A stretch of DNA of 64,000 nt from Anaerotignum lactatifermentans (GTDB lineage Bacteria; Bacillota; Clostridia; Lachnospirales; Anaerotignaceae): contig NZ_JACSNY010000008.1 in NCBI RefSeq assembly GCF_016902535.1, positions 50,766-114,765 on the forward strand. Direction: 5' to 3'. The stretch's first letter is position 1. The number at the start of each line of letters is the position of its first letter. The translations under genes were made by a program, and so were the position numbers. Shown here one piece after another: positions 9,131 through 18,632 of the stretch. Under the pieces are notes generated by a model. It saw only the letters and a program-made list of their open reading frames with translations, was not told the DNA's origin and did not search any database.

Positions 9131-9173
9131 CAGGCAGGCGGCGGACGGAAGCATCCGGGCCTGTCTGTTTTAT
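9131..9173 (+). terminator. Probable terminator after coaX
   Basis: CAGGCAGGC (9131-9139) pairs with GCCTGTCTG (9159-9167, one G-U), followed by TTTTATT. Confidence 0.55.
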
Positions 9174-9196
9174 TATGAGAAGGAAAGGAGGAGTTT

Positions 9197-10165
9197 ATGA
9201 AGATCGGAACACTGGAACTGGAAAACAACGTCTTTCTGGCGCCCATGGCCGGGGTGACAGACCTGCCCTTCCGCCTTCTGTGCAAGGAAATGGGCTGCGG
9301 TCTGGTCTATTCGGAAATGGTCAGTGCCAAGGGCATATTATACGATAACAAAAACACCACGGAACTGCTGCGGGTGGAAGAAGGGGAGCGGCCTACGGCC
9401 ATCCAGCTCTTTGGCTCCGACCCGGAGATTCTGGGGCAGATGGGGCGCAAGATTGAGCCGTATCCCTTTGATATTATTGATGTGAACATGGGATGTCCCG
9501 CGCCGAAGATTGTCAAAAACGGCGAGGGCAGCGCCCTTATGAAAACGCCGGAGCTGGTGGGAAGGATCGTCCGCTCTCTGGTGGAGAGCCAGAAGAAGCC
9601 GGTGACCATCAAATTCCGCAAGGGCTTTGACGACGACCATCTCAACGCTGTGGAGATCGCGAAGATTGCCGAGGCCAACGGCGCCAGCGCTGTGGCGGTC
9701 CACGGCAGGACAAGAGAACAGTATTACAGCGGCAAGGCGGACTGGGAGACCATCCGTCAGGTAAAAGAAGCAGTGTCCATTCCCGTCATTGGCAACGGGG
9801 ATGTGTTTACGCCCCAGGACGCCAAGGCACTGCTGGAGGAGACGGGCTGCGACGCCATTATGATCGGCAGAGGCGCCCAGGGGAATCCATGGATCTTCCG
9901 GCGGGTGCTTCATTATCTGAGGACAGGGGAACTGCTGCCGGAGCCTACGGCACAGGAACGGGTGGAAATGGCCCTGCGCCATGCCCGGATGCTCATAGAC
10001 TACAAAGGCGACTATATTGGCGTCAGAGAGATGCGCAAGCATATGGCATGGTATATGAAGGGACTGCCCGGGGCTTCTGTCCTCAGAGGCAGTATGAACC
10101 AGATGGAAAGCTACGAGGAGATGGAACGTCTTCTGCGGGCATATCTGGAACAGCAGAATCCATAA
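9197..10165 (+). CDS. dusB: tRNA-dihydrouridine synthase, DusB type
   Basis: Flavin-dependent reductase that makes dihydrouridine in tRNA. The TIM-barrel N terminus starts [19 protein letters not shown], the catalytic cysteine is C100 in NMGCPAPKI, and the phosphate-binding [11 protein letters not shown] follows at about residues 170-180. Length 322 aa fits the DusB/YhfT group of Firmicutes. ATG 9197 follows AAAGGAGGAG. The gene is set apart from coaX by a terminator. Confidence 0.94.
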   Translation: MKIGTLELENNVFLAPMAGVTDLPFRLLCKEMGCGLVYSEMVSAKGILYDNKNTTELLRVEEGERPTAIQLFGSDPEILGQMGRKIEPYPFDIIDVNMGCPAPKIVKNGEGSALMKTPELVGRIVRSLVESQKKPVTIKFRKGFDDDHLNAVEIAKIAEANGASAVAVHGRTREQYYSGKADWETIRQVKEAVSIPVIGNGDVFTPQDAKALLEETGCDAIMIGRGAQGNPWIFRRVLHYLRTGELLPEPTAQERVEMALRHARMLIDYKGDYIGVREMRKHMAWYMKGLPGASVLRGSMNQMESYEEMERLLRAYLEQQNP

Positions 10166-10172
10166 AAACGGC

Positions 10173-10217
10173 AAAGCGCCGGCACGAACCCGAAAGGGAG
10201 GTGCCGGCGCTTTTTTT
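10173..10217. terminator. Terminator between dusB and ppk
   Basis: A perfect 13-bp stem (10173-10185 with 10201-10213) followed by T on the plus strand. It serves dusB; the minus-strand ppk ends 70 nt away and may also use it. Confidence 0.8.
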
Positions 10218-10286
10218 GGTGTTGTGGGGCGAAAAGGGAGATACGCCCCTGTATGGTATATCCAAGAGGATAGGGAGTGGCTGCGG

Positions 10287-12407
10287 TTATTGGAACATCC
10301 GGGACCGAAGTCTGGTGATAAATGAGGTGAAGGGAGATTGTGTGGTGGTCCCGGATGGAATTGTCTGCGGCAGGGCCGCCTGTTCCGCCAGAAACTGCTG
10401 GCTGTCCAGCAGCGGCGGTACGGCATCCTTTTTGATGTAGCTGCCGTCGGGCAGCAATACCCGCGCCTTGACATTGTCCGCCTTGCAGGCGTCCAGAATC
10501 TGATGGATCTGGGCGCGGATATCCTCGTCATAGACAGGGCAGGCCACCTCTACCCGGCGTTCCGTGTTCCGGGTCATGAAGTCGGCGGAGGAAAGATACA
10601 TTTTTTCCTCCTTGCCGCTGCCAAAACAGTAAATGCGGGAATGCTCCAGAAATCTGCCGACGATCTGGAATACAGAGATGTTTTCTGTTTTTCCGGGAAT
10701 GCCCGGCAGGATGCAGCAGATGCCCCGTACCATCATCTGTATTTTTACACCGGCGCAGGAGGCTTCTTTCAGCCGTTCCATAATATCAATATCCGTAATG
10801 GAGTTTAATTTCAGGAAAATACGTCCCCGGTCGCCTTTGGCGATTTCCTCGTCAATGAGATGGAGGATACGGGATTTCAGGGAAACGGGCGCCACCAGCA
10901 GACGTTCATAGTTTCCCATGAGATTGCCGATGCCCATGTTCTGAAAAAAGAGATTGGCGTCTTTGCCAATGGACTGGTTGGCTGTCATCAAAGACAGGTC
11001 CGTATAAAGGGCCGCTGTCTTTTCGTTGTAGTTGCCGGTACCGATCTGGGTAATATAACGGATCTCGTTTTTCTCCCGTCGGGTGATAAGGCAGATTTTG
11101 GAGTGGACTTTATAATTTTCCAGACCATAGATCAGTGTGCAGCCGGCGTCTTCCAGCCGTTCCGACCAGTCGATATTGTTCTGCTCGTCAAAGCGTGCCC
11201 GCAGTTCGATGAGGACGGTAACGTCCTTGCCGTTTTCCGCTGCTTCGCAGAGATATTCCACCAGTCTGGCTTTGGAGGCCAGACGATAAATGGTGATTTT
11301 GATGGAGATGACCGAAGGGTCCTGCGCCGCTTCTTTGACCATCTGTAAAAAGGGTTCCATGCTTTCGTAGGGGTAGGAAAGCAGGAGGTCCTTTTTCTGG
11401 ATCTGCCGCAGGATGCTCTCGTTCCGATGGATACGGGCGGGATACTGCGGCGTGAATTCAGCATAGGTCAACGCTTTCTGTTTCAGCGGGGACAGCTTTT
11501 CCGGAATAGAGAATACCGCCTTTAATATCATGGGCGCGTCGGTCTGGAATACCATCCGATCCGTCAGGGATAGATGATGACATAAATAAGAAAGGAATTT
11601 CTGACTGACGGTATGGGAGATTTCCATACGTACCGGCGCCAGACGTCTGCGCTGCCCCAGCACTTTTTTCATTTTTTTGCGAAAGTCGCTGCCTATATCG
11701 AACGCCTCGTCATCGGGATGGATGTCGGCGTTTCTGGTGATGCAGAGGACGGTCTTTTCCGAGACCGTGTAATGATCGAAAATACTCTGGAGATATTCCA
11801 GAATGATATTTTCCATAGGGATAAAGCGAAGCTCGTGCCCCGGCAGAAAGACCAGCGGCGGGAGTGCCGCCGGAATGGGTACCAGAGCGAAGACTTCTTT
11901 TGCTTTATATTTCAGCATAGCCCCTACATAAAGGGCCTTATTGGCCAGATGGGGAAAGGGGTGGTGGGGGTCTACGATCTGCGGCGAAAGCACCGGCAGG
12001 ACAGAGGAATGAAAATATTGTTTGATGTATTTTTTCTCTGTGGCCTCCAGCTCCGAAAAGGCCAGATGGCAGATGCCGTGGGGACGAAGCTGGCGCTCGA
12101 TCTCATGAAAGAGCAGATCTCGTTTTACCCAGAGGGGACGGACGGCACGGTAAATGCTGTCCAGCTGTTCTTCCGGGGTCATGCCGGATTTGTTGTCGAT
12201 GGCTTCCGCTTTGACCTGCGCCAGGTCAAACAGACTGCCCACACGGATCATAAAAAATTCATCCAGATTGGAAGTGAAAATAGATAAAAATTTCAATCGT
12301 TCCAGAAGGGGCAGACTTTCATCCGCCGCTTCGTTTAATACCCTGCCGTTGAATTTCAGCCAGGATAGTTCTCTGTTCTGTGTAAAGGAATAGGCCTTAT
12401 TTCCCAT
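10287..12407 (-). CDS. ppk: Polyphosphate kinase 1
   Basis: Ppk1 transfers the gamma phosphate of ATP to inorganic polyphosphate via a phosphohistidine. The N-terminal start NRELSWLKFNGRVLNEA is the family signature, the autophosphorylated histidine is H435 in NYKVHSKICL, and a second conserved histidine is H589 in RFLEHSRIYCFGSG. At 706 aa the enzyme is full length. Its start overlaps the end of ppx by 11 bp, so the two genes form a coupled minus-strand operon with ppx first. Confidence 0.96.
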   Translation of the reverse strand: MGNKAYSFTQNRELSWLKFNGRVLNEAADESLPLLERLKFLSIFTSNLDEFFMIRVGSLFDLAQVKAEAIDNKSGMTPEEQLDSIYRAVRPLWVKRDLLFHEIERQLRPHGICHLAFSELEATEKKYIKQYFHSSVLPVLSPQIVDPHHPFPHLANKALYVGAMLKYKAKEVFALVPIPAALPPLVFLPGHELRFIPMENIILEYLQSIFDHYTVSEKTVLCITRNADIHPDDEAFDIGSDFRKKMKKVLGQRRRLAPVRMEISHTVSQKFLSYLCHHLSLTDRMVFQTDAPMILKAVFSIPEKLSPLKQKALTYAEFTPQYPARIHRNESILRQIQKKDLLLSYPYESMEPFLQMVKEAAQDPSVISIKITIYRLASKARLVEYLCEAAENGKDVTVLIELRARFDEQNNIDWSERLEDAGCTLIYGLENYKVHSKICLITRREKNEIRYITQIGTGNYNEKTAALYTDLSLMTANQSIGKDANLFFQNMGIGNLMGNYERLLVAPVSLKSRILHLIDEEIAKGDRGRIFLKLNSITDIDIMERLKEASCAGVKIQMMVRGICCILPGIPGKTENISVFQIVGRFLEHSRIYCFGSGKEEKMYLSSADFMTRNTERRVEVACPVYDEDIRAQIHQILDACKADNVKARVLLPDGSYIKKDAVPPLLDSQQFLAEQAALPQTIPSGTTTQSPFTSFITRLRSRMFQ

Positions 12408-13314
12408 GGATCTCTCCCCTTTGTTCCAATAAATAGTATAGATATCCCTCCCGGACGCCGTAAGGCACCGTCAGGATGCGTTTGATCTGATAATGTTTCG
12501 CGATGGCGGAAAGTACCGTGATCCCCGGCAGGAAGGTATGGATTCGCTCCGGGGCCGTTTTTAAAAGTCTGCGGGCGAATTCCTCCGGCTCCTCCAGGGC
12601 TTCCGTCAGAAAATCCTCCAGCCGCTGGGGAGGATAGGCAAAAGAGGGAGTATCCTCCTCTTTGCCCAAAGAGCGTACCATTTGCAGGGCCGCCCGGGCG
12701 GAACCGCCTACGGCGCATAAGTCTGTGACGGGATATTTTATGGAGGGCAGCTGTTCCAGCTCTTCCATGATATGCCGCCGAATGGTTTCCAGTTCCTTTC
12801 TGCGGGGCAGGATGCCCTTTACATGGCTCTGGTACAGGTTCAGAGAGCCTATGGGCAAAGAGACTGCCGTATGGATGGCGTGATCCCGGTAGGAAACGAT
12901 TTCCGTACTGCCGCCGCCGATGTCGCAAAGCAGGCCGTTGTCCATTTCCATGGCCTGCAAGGCGCCGTAATAGTCGAATACGGCTTCTTCCTCGCCGGAA
13001 AGGATGCGTACGTCAAAGCCACATTCCTTTTTGATGGCGTCCAGTACCTCCGGCGCGTTGCTGATATTGCGCAGGGAGGCGGTGGCGAAGGGGAAGACCT
13101 CCCGGATGGTCATATGGTCCAGGATTTCCCGGAATTCCCGCAAAACGCCGACAGCCTTTCGGATACCGCTTTTTTTCAAACAGCGGTTTTTATTGATATA
13201 ACCCGCCAGACCGGCGGGACTTTTTTTATTGAGCAAAGCCCGAATTTGGTGATTTTCGATTTTATAGATCACAAGGCGGATGGTGTTGGAACCGATATCA
13301 ATGACTGCGTACAC
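12397..13314 (-). CDS. ppx: Exopolyphosphatase / Ppx-GppA family phosphatase
   Basis: The 305-residue protein has the two phosphate-binding signatures of the ASKHA fold, IDIGSNTIRL at about residues 5-14 and CDIGGGSTEIV near 145, plus the SGEEEA motif of Ppx/GppA enzymes between them. It lacks the long C-terminal HD-like domain of the E. coli enzyme, as is common in Clostridia. Pairing with ppk suggests control of the polyphosphate pool; hydrolysis of pppGpp is an alternative activity in this family. Confidence 0.9.
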   Translation of the reverse strand: MYAVIDIGSNTIRLVIYKIENHQIRALLNKKSPAGLAGYINKNRCLKKSGIRKAVGVLREFREILDHMTIREVFPFATASLRNISNAPEVLDAIKKECGFDVRILSGEEEAVFDYYGALQAMEMDNGLLCDIGGGSTEIVSYRDHAIHTAVSLPIGSLNLYQSHVKGILPRRKELETIRRHIMEELEQLPSIKYPVTDLCAVGGSARAALQMVRSLGKEEDTPSFAYPPQRLEDFLTEALEEPEEFARRLLKTAPERIHTFLPGITVLSAIAKHYQIKRILTVPYGVREGYLYYLLEQRGEIHGK

Positions 13315-13434
13315 GATACTGTCTCCTTTGTTTTTTTCTTGGGTCTATTGTGCGCCTTTCATGTTAAGACCATATACAGGATTATGTTAAACTTTGGTAA
13401 AATATGCTTTTTTCGGGAAAAATCGGCAAAAAAG

Positions 13435-13469
13435 AAGCGCCGGAGACGGTTGGAACAGCTTCGGCGCTT
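13435..13469. terminator. Terminator downstream of the NimA-like gene
   Basis: AAGCGCCG (13435-13442) pairs with CGGCGCTT (13462-13469). T runs flank it on both strands; on the minus strand the run is CTTTTTT after the stem. Confidence 0.65.
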
Positions 13470-13483
13470 TTTCGTGTTATTTC

Positions 13484-13969
13484 TTATTCGGGTTTTTTGT
13501 TGATTTTTCCGCTGAGACGGGCAATATCCAGACGGCAGACAGCGGTCACGCCCATTTTTGGCCGGATATAGTTGTCGGAATCCTTGAAGGAGTCCGGGGC
13601 GTACTGTTTACAGATGAGAACCAGCGCGTGGTATTTCTCCTCCGGGTCGGTAACCAGAGCCGCCGTACCCTCGGCCATGGCGCTTTCATAGCGCACGGTA
13701 AAGGCTTCCTGATCCAGACGCAGCTGGGAAACAAAGGTCATGGCCGCGTTGGGATTCTGGGCCATATTTTCCAGCTTGCGGCCGGAAAGGGCACAGTGGA
13801 AATAGATGCTGTTTCCGTCCAGCACGTGGGAGACAGGAACGCCGTAGGGCAGATTGTCGCTGTCAGAGGTGATAAATACGCCGTAGGGGCTTTCCCGGAT
13901 GATGCGTCTGGCCTCTTCCTCGGAGATGGCCCGGTCTTTCCGGCGCAGGGGTGTGTGTTCTGTGGACAT
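13484..13969 (-). CDS. Pyridoxamine 5'-phosphate oxidase family flavoprotein, NimA-like
   Basis: A 161-residue split-barrel flavin-binding protein. The start LRRKDRAISEEEARRIIRESPYGVFIT and the later PYGVPVSHVLDG, IYFHCALSGRKLENM blocks are characteristic of the NimA/nitroimidazole-resistance-like group. Such proteins are widespread in gut anaerobes and most have no proven role, so drug resistance should not be assumed. ATG at 13969 follows AAAAGGAGGAATCCCC; an upstream in-frame ATG at 14089 has no site and an odd Lys/Phe-rich extension. Confidence 0.85.
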   Translation of the reverse strand: MSTEHTPLRRKDRAISEEEARRIIRESPYGVFITSDSDNLPYGVPVSHVLDGNSIYFHCALSGRKLENMAQNPNAAMTFVSQLRLDQEAFTVRYESAMAEGTAALVTDPEEKYHALVLICKQYAPDSFKDSDNYIRPKMGVTAVCRLDIARLSGKINKKPE

Positions 13970-14082
13970 GGGGATTCCTCCTTTTTTGATGAATAAGATG
14001 GCAATATCCTGAAAAAATGGGATTTTCTTTGCTTTTGGGCTTATTATACTACATTTGGCAGGAGGAAAAAAGAAAATTTTCC

Positions 14083-14111
14083 TTGCCATGGGGTAGGAAT
14101 TGTGGTATGCT
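14083..14111 (+). promoter_or_regulatory. Promoter of csoR-copA
   Basis: TTGCCA (14083-14088), a 17-nt spacer and TATGCT (14106-14111). The CsoR-like operator lies directly downstream. Confidence 0.65.
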
Positions 14112-14126
14112 GTTCTGGAAAAGAGA

Positions 14127-14146
14127 CACCCCCATAGGGGGGTGGG
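14127..14146 (+). promoter_or_regulatory. CsoR-type operator
   Basis: A C-tract/G-tract pseudopalindrome (CACCCCCATAGGGGGGTG) lies just after the -10 box and before the csoR ribosome-binding site. CsoR repressors bind such GC-tract dyads and release DNA on Cu(I) binding, so copper-inducible expression of csoR-copA is expected. Confidence 0.65.
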
Positions 14147-14160
14147 TAGGAGGCGAGAAT

Positions 14161-14424
14161 ATGAGAGCGGATAAAGATAAAATCACGGCCCTGCTGAAAA
14201 CGGCCAGAGGCCAGCTGGACGGTATTTTAAAAATGGTGGAAGAGGACCGATACTGCATGGATATTTCCCATCAGCTGATGGCCACAGAAGCTATTTTGAA
14301 CAAAGCCAATAAAGAAATTCTGACGGCCCATCTGAAAGGATGTGTCACCGGCGCCAAAACCGACGCCGAAAGAGAGGAAAAGGTGGATGAACTGGTGGCT
14401 ATGCTGGGCAGAATACTGAAATAA
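14161..14424 (+). CDS. csoR: Copper-sensing transcriptional repressor CsoR
   Basis: An 87-residue all-helical DUF156 protein. The Cu(I) ligands of CsoR are present with the expected spacing: C32, H57 and C61. ATG 14161 follows TAGGAGG and lies directly after the operator. The adjacent copA gene starts 16 nt after the csoR stop, so the pair is a self-regulated copper efflux operon. Confidence 0.92.
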   Translation: MRADKDKITALLKTARGQLDGILKMVEEDRYCMDISHQLMATEAILNKANKEILTAHLKGCVTGAKTDAEREEKVDELVAMLGRILK

Positions 14425-14440
14425 AGGGGGGCTTGCTTGT

Positions 14441-16975
14441 ATGAAGCAAAAATTTGATGTGACAGGCATGACCTGTTCCGCCTGCTCCGCCCATGTGGAG
14501 AAGAGTGTGAGAAAGCTGGAAGGGGTGGCATCGGTCAACGTGAACCTGCTGCAAAATTCCATGGTGGTGGAGTATGACGAGGGATGCCTGCAAATCCCGG
14601 ATATCATCCATGCGGTGGAAAGCGGCGGCTACGGCGCTTCGGTGCAGGGAGAACAGAAATCAGAGGCGGCGCCCCAAAATGTGGCGGCGGAGGAAATGGC
14701 TCATATGAAGCGGCGTTTGATCGCGTCCTTCTGTTTTTTGATCCCGCTGTTTTATATTTCCATGGGGCATATGATGGGAGCGCCTCTGCCGGCGTTTTTG
14801 CTGGGGGACGAAAATGTGATGATCTTCGCCCTGACACAGCTGTTTCTGACCATTCCCGTTATGATCATTAACAAAAAATATTATGTGGTGGGCTTTAAAT
14901 CCCTGTGGAACCGGGCGCCCAATATGGACTCCCTGATTGCCCTGGGCTCGGCGGCTTCTGTGGTGTACAGCGTCTTTGCCATTTATTCCATGGCTTATTA
15001 TCTGGGCCACGGCGATCTGATGACAGCACATCATTATGGTATGGAACTGTATTTTGAGTCGGCGGCCATGATTCTGACGCTGATTACGGTGGGGAAATAC
15101 ATGGAGACCCGTTCCAAGGGCAAGACCTCCGAGGCCATAAGCAAGCTCATGGATCTGGCGCCGAAAAAAGCGATGGTCCTGCGGGAAGGCAGAGAACAGG
15201 AGATTCCTGTGGAGGAGGTCGTAAGTGGTGACGTGGTCATCGTCCGTCCGGGTCAGAGTATCCCCGTAGACGGAAAAATCATCGAGGGCTTTTCCGCTGT
15301 GGATGAAAGCGCCATTACCGGCGAGAGTATTCCTGTGGAAAAACAGACGGGAGATACAGTCATCGGCGCTACGGTGAACAAAAGCGGCTATTTCAAAATG
15401 ACAGCCACCAGAGTGGGTAAGGATACCACACTGTCCCAGATCATCGCCCTGGTAGAGGAGGCCGGGGCCTCCAAAGCGCCCATTGCCAAGCTGGCCGATA
15501 AGGTCAGCGGCGTATTTGTGCCGGTGGTCATTACCATAGCGGTGCTGGCGGCGGTTATCTGGTATTTTGCCGGGAATCAGCCCTTCTCCTTTGCGCTGTC
15601 CATCGGTATTGCCGTACTGGTGATCTCCTGCCCCTGTGCGCTGGGGCTGGCAACGCCTACGGCCATTATGGTAGGCACAGGCAAGGGCGCGGAATACGGC
15701 ATACTGGTGAAATCGGCGGAAAGTCTGGAAATTGCCCATCAGGTACAGACGGTGGTGCTGGATAAAACAGGGACACTGACGGAAGGGAAACCGGTGGTGA
15801 CCGATGTGGTGACGGCCAAGGGCATTCTGCGCAACCGTCTTCTGCGGCAGGCGGCGGCTGTGGAGAGCCTATCGGAGCATCCGCTGGCAGAGGCCATTGT
15901 GGCCTATGCCCGGGAAAAGGAAGTGGATTTTGTTTCCGCCAATGACCTGCGGGCCACAGCGGGACAGGGCATCGAGGCCCAGACAGAGCAGGGGCTTGTG
16001 CTGGCGGGGAATCTGAAAATGATGCGGGAAAGAGGTATTTCTGCGGCAGAACTGGAGGAACGGGCACAGGCTTTGGCGGAGGAAGGGAAAACACCGTTGT
16101 TTTTCGCCGAAAACGGCGTTTTGCTGGGGCTTCTGGCCTTGGCCGATACCTTGAAGCCCACCAGCAAGGAGGCCGTAGATGCCTTCCACAGCATGGGAAT
16201 TGACGTCGTCATGCTGACGGGGGATAACCGCCGGACGGCGGCGGCCATCGGAAAGGAACTGGGCATTGAGGTGGTGGCGGAGGTGCTGCCCCAGGATAAG
16301 GAACGGGAGGTCCGCCGCTTGCAGGAAAGGGGCCGGAAGGTGGCTATGATCGGGGATGGCATCAACGACGCGCCGGCCCTGATGCGGGCGGACGTAGGCA
16401 TCGCCATTGGCGCCGGCACGGATGTTGCCATGGAATCCGCGGACATTATTCTCATGAAAAGTGATCTGATGGATGCGGTGACCGCCATCGAACTGAGCCA
16501 TGCCACCATACGCAATATCAAGGAAAATCTGTTCTGGGCCTTTTTCTACAACGCCTGCGGCATCCCGCTGGCGGCAGGGGTATTTTATCCCTTGCTGGAG
16601 TGGAAACTGAACCCTATGTTTGCGGCGGCGGCCATGAGTTTTAGCTCTGCCTTTGTGGTCGGCAACGCTTTGCGGCTGAAGCTGTTCCGCCCGAAGTTCG
16701 CCAAAGGGAAACAGCCGGAACAGACAAAACATACAGAAAAGAAAGAAGAACCGAAGGAGGAAATGGGAATGAAGAAAGTATTGAAGATCGAAGGCATGAT
16801 GTGTACACACTGCACCGGCAGAGTGGAAAAGGCGTTGAATGAAATGGACGGCGTATCCGCTGAGGTGAGCCTGGAAGGCAAAAGCGCTACGGTAACACTA
16901 TCCAAAGACATCAGCGACGAGGAACTGGTAAAGACCGTTGCCGATGCCGGGTATGAAGTAGTGGATATTCAGTAA
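14441..16975 (+). CDS. copA: Copper-exporting P1B-type ATPase with N- and C-terminal metal-binding domains
   Basis: The 844-residue ATPase moves Cu(I) out of the cytosol. It has an N-terminal HMA domain (GMTCSAC, C12 and C15), eight expected membrane segments, the CPC ion-path motif at 397-399, the phosphorylated D441 in DKTGT, and [10 protein letters not shown]. Unusually a second HMA domain is fused at the C terminus (residues 777-844, C788 and C791) after a charged Lys-Glu linker. That domain has its own start signal (see the separate entry). Expression should follow CsoR. Confidence 0.96.
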   Translation: MKQKFDVTGMTCSACSAHVEKSVRKLEGVASVNVNLLQNSMVVEYDEGCLQIPDIIHAVESGGYGASVQGEQKSEAAPQNVAAEEMAHMKRRLIASFCFLIPLFYISMGHMMGAPLPAFLLGDENVMIFALTQLFLTIPVMIINKKYYVVGFKSLWNRAPNMDSLIALGSAASVVYSVFAIYSMAYYLGHGDLMTAHHYGMELYFESAAMILTLITVGKYMETRSKGKTSEAISKLMDLAPKKAMVLREGREQEIPVEEVVSGDVVIVRPGQSIPVDGKIIEGFSAVDESAITGESIPVEKQTGDTVIGATVNKSGYFKMTATRVGKDTTLSQIIALVEEAGASKAPIAKLADKVSGVFVPVVITIAVLAAVIWYFAGNQPFSFALSIGIAVLVISCPCALGLATPTAIMVGTGKGAEYGILVKSAESLEIAHQVQTVVLDKTGTLTEGKPVVTDVVTAKGILRNRLLRQAAAVESLSEHPLAEAIVAYAREKEVDFVSANDLRATAGQGIEAQTEQGLVLAGNLKMMRERGISAAELEERAQALAEEGKTPLFFAENGVLLGLLALADTLKPTSKEAVDAFHSMGIDVVMLTGDNRRTAAAIGKELGIEVVAEVLPQDKEREVRRLQERGRKVAMIGDGINDAPALMRADVGIAIGAGTDVAMESADIILMKSDLMDAVTAIELSHATIRNIKENLFWAFFYNACGIPLAAGVFYPLLEWKLNPMFAAAAMSFSSAFVVGNALRLKLFRPKFAKGKQPEQTKHTEKKEEPKEEMGMKKVLKIEGMMCTHCTGRVEKALNEMDGVSAEVSLEGKSATVTLSKDISDEELVKTVADAGYEVVDIQ
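16769..16975 (+). CDS. copZ: Putative internally initiated CopZ-like copper chaperone inside copA
   Basis: Inside the copA frame AAGGAGG (16754-16760) stands 8 nt before ATG 16769. Starting there would give a free 68-residue HMA protein with the copper-binding CTHC (residues 12-15 of the short product), the size of a stand-alone CopZ. The signal may be a relic of a former separate copZ gene that lost the intervening stop, or it may be used to make both CopA and CopZ. Which of these holds cannot be told from sequence. Confidence 0.5.
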   Translation: MKKVLKIEGMMCTHCTGRVEKALNEMDGVSAEVSLEGKSATVTLSKDISDEELVKTVADAGYEVVDIQ

Positions 16976-16987
16976 GAAAAGAAAACG

Positions 16988-17022
16988 GGAGTCCACATCC
17001 TTAAGGATGTGGACTCCTGTTT
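16988..17022. terminator. Bidirectional terminator between copA and the AlkD-like gene
   Basis: A perfect 13-bp stem (16988-17000 with 17005-17017), TTAA loop, with T-rich tails on both strands. Confidence 0.85.
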
Positions 17023-17030
17023 TAGTATGC

Positions 17031-17759
17031 TTATTTTCTGGGCGGCAGAAGGCTTTTCAGATATGCCTTGTCCTCCGGCGAGACACGATAGGATTCTCGG
17101 GCCTTCTGTACGAATTTCCGGAAGGTCCAAGGCTCCAGATTCGCTGTGGGCAGGAAGGCACGGACTTCTTCCGGGAACTTGGCCCATGCCGTAGCCAAAA
17201 GCCATGCCTGACCCATACGGACGTAGTAATGCTCCGACTGGACGGCGGCAGTACGGCGCAGTACTTCCGGCAGATAAGTCTCTTCCAGATACTGGGACAG
17301 CATAACGATGAGCCCCACACGAACCGCCCAGGGATTCGAGGAAGCAAGATATGCCTGGATGTGGCGGAAGTAATCCGCTTTTGCCGTACCCTTTGCCAGA
17401 ACTTTTTTCAGGGAAGAGGCGAAGGTATCGCAGATGGCCCAGTTTTCCGTCAGCTCTTCCGCCATGCAGTCACTGTGGGGCAGAAAATCCGCATAAGGCA
17501 GAGCGGCGCAGACCATGCCGTAGAGCAGGCGTTCCTCGTGGAAGTCTGTGCCGCAGACACTCAGGAAAGCGGAGGCGTCGCCCCTGGCAATTTCCTTGGC
17601 GGTTTTGCGCAGAAGGGGCAGGCGCAGTCCCAGAGTAGGCAGCTGGGAGGCCAGCAGGGATTCGTTGAAGAGCCGGTATGTTTCATCGGCGTTTTGCCGC
17701 AGGTCCTTCAGGAAATCCTGATAGGACGCTTTTGTCCAGATGATGTGGTTTGGTTCCAT
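17031..17759 (-). CDS. DNA alkylation repair protein, AlkD-like HEAT-repeat glycosylase
   Basis: A 242-residue helical protein of the AlkC/AlkD superfamily, which removes alkylated bases without base flipping. The Trp and Asp of the AlkD active site are found in NWAICDT at about residues 107-113, and a WLLATAWAKFPEEV block follows near 188. ATG 17759 has GGAGGATACC-like sequence ahead of it. The gene is a single unit; an intrinsic-terminator-like hairpin stands in its own leader (next entry). Confidence 0.85.
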   Translation of the reverse strand: MEPNHIIWTKASYQDFLKDLRQNADETYRLFNESLLASQLPTLGLRLPLLRKTAKEIARGDASAFLSVCGTDFHEERLLYGMVCAALPYADFLPHSDCMAEELTENWAICDTFASSLKKVLAKGTAKADYFRHIQAYLASSNPWAVRVGLIVMLSQYLEETYLPEVLRRTAAVQSEHYYVRMGQAWLLATAWAKFPEEVRAFLPTANLEPWTFRKFVQKARESYRVSPEDKAYLKSLLPPRK

Positions 17760-17788
17760 GAGGATACCGCCTTTCTTTTTTTTCTGAA

Positions 17789-17828
17789 AAAGAAAACAGC
17801 GGCCTTTCTTGGGGGGAAAGCCGCTGTT
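17789..17828 (-). terminator. Terminator-like hairpin in the leader of the AlkD-like gene
   Basis: On the minus strand AACAGCGG plus CTTTC-type arms (17795-17808 with 17816-17828, one bulge) are followed by TTCTTTTTC, about 35 nt before the start codon. No minus-strand gene precedes it. The 17829-18190 stretch beyond holds only a small TGGTGT/ACACCA dyad (17935-17955) and A+T-rich promoter-like sequence. Confidence 0.5.
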
Positions 17829-18190
17829 CTCTTAAGGGCTGTCATTGTTAATACAGCAAGACAATTTGGGGGGCGTCTTACTGTACGGAGAAACAATGAC
17901 AAGAAGAGATGAAAAGTTTGATTCAAAATAGTCTGGTGTTAGGAGATTACACCAAACTACAGAAACAAGCAACGTTACAAAAATGTTTTTCTATCATAAA
18001 AAATAAGTATTAGAATAGAAACATTTTTTATTATAATGCAATATTTTCGCAAAAAAGTCAATATATATTAGGAAAAACATTCCATTTCGGCGGCAGAAAT
18101 TTTTTTTTCGCCGGGAACTTAAGGGAGAAACTTGTAACAGAAGGAATAATTTGATAACATAAGAAGGAGAAAGGGGGCGGAAGATACCGG

Positions 18191-18574
18191 ATGAAAACAA
18201 GAGAATCCATGGAAAATTATCTGGAGACCATTTATCTGCTGGAGCAAAGGACTGGTTATGTCCGTGCCATAGATATTGCCACGGAGCTGGGGTTCAGCAA
18301 GCCCAGCGTCAGCAACGCCATGAAAAAACTGCGGGCGGAGGGCTATATTTCCGTAGAGGAAAAAAGCCGTATCGTTCTGACGCCGGAGGGGCGCAGGATC
18401 GCGGAAGGCACCTATGAGCGGCATTGTGTGATTGCGGCCGCCTTAATGCGCATCGGCGTTTCAGAGGAAACGGCCTTGCAGGATGCCTGCCGGATGGAGC
18501 ATATCCTCAGCGAAGAGACGTTTTTGTGCATGAAACGGCATCATGAGGCCAGCCTGCGAAAATCAGAGGAATAA
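18191..18574 (+). CDS. DtxR/MntR-family metal-dependent regulator
   Basis: A 127-residue two-domain regulator: winged helix-turn-helix (residues 1-65, with SKPSVSNAMKKLRAEGYI as recognition region) and a short dimerization/metal domain. Candidate metal ligands are E11 in MENYLETIY, the His of ERHCVI and the Glu/His of CRMEHILSEE. The lack of a C-terminal SH3 domain points to the MntR/short DtxR type. No target gene is adjacent, so the sensed metal (Mn or Fe) is open. Confidence 0.87.
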   Translation: MKTRESMENYLETIYLLEQRTGYVRAIDIATELGFSKPSVSNAMKKLRAEGYISVEEKSRIVLTPEGRRIAEGTYERHCVIAAALMRIGVSEETALQDACRMEHILSEETFLCMKRHHEASLRKSEE

Positions 18575-18576
18575 AA

Positions 18577-18626
18577 AACAGGAAGGGACAGCCGCTTGTT
18601 TTGCGGAGCCTTCCTGTTATTTTTTT
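18577..18626 (+). terminator. Terminator after the DtxR-family gene
   Basis: AACAGGAAGG (18577-18586) pairs with CCTTCCTGTT (18609-18618), followed by ATTTTTTT. Confidence 0.75.
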
Positions 18627-18632
18627 GCCTGT

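Noticed and set aside
14037..14160. N-terminal extension of CsoR from ATG 14017
   Set aside because: It would translate across the promoter and operator; ATG 14161 has its own TAGGAGG and gives the normal CsoR length.
17708..17926. 72-codon minus-strand frame upstream of the AlkD-like gene
   Set aside because: It runs through a terminator hairpin and overlaps the well-supported start of the AlkD-like gene.
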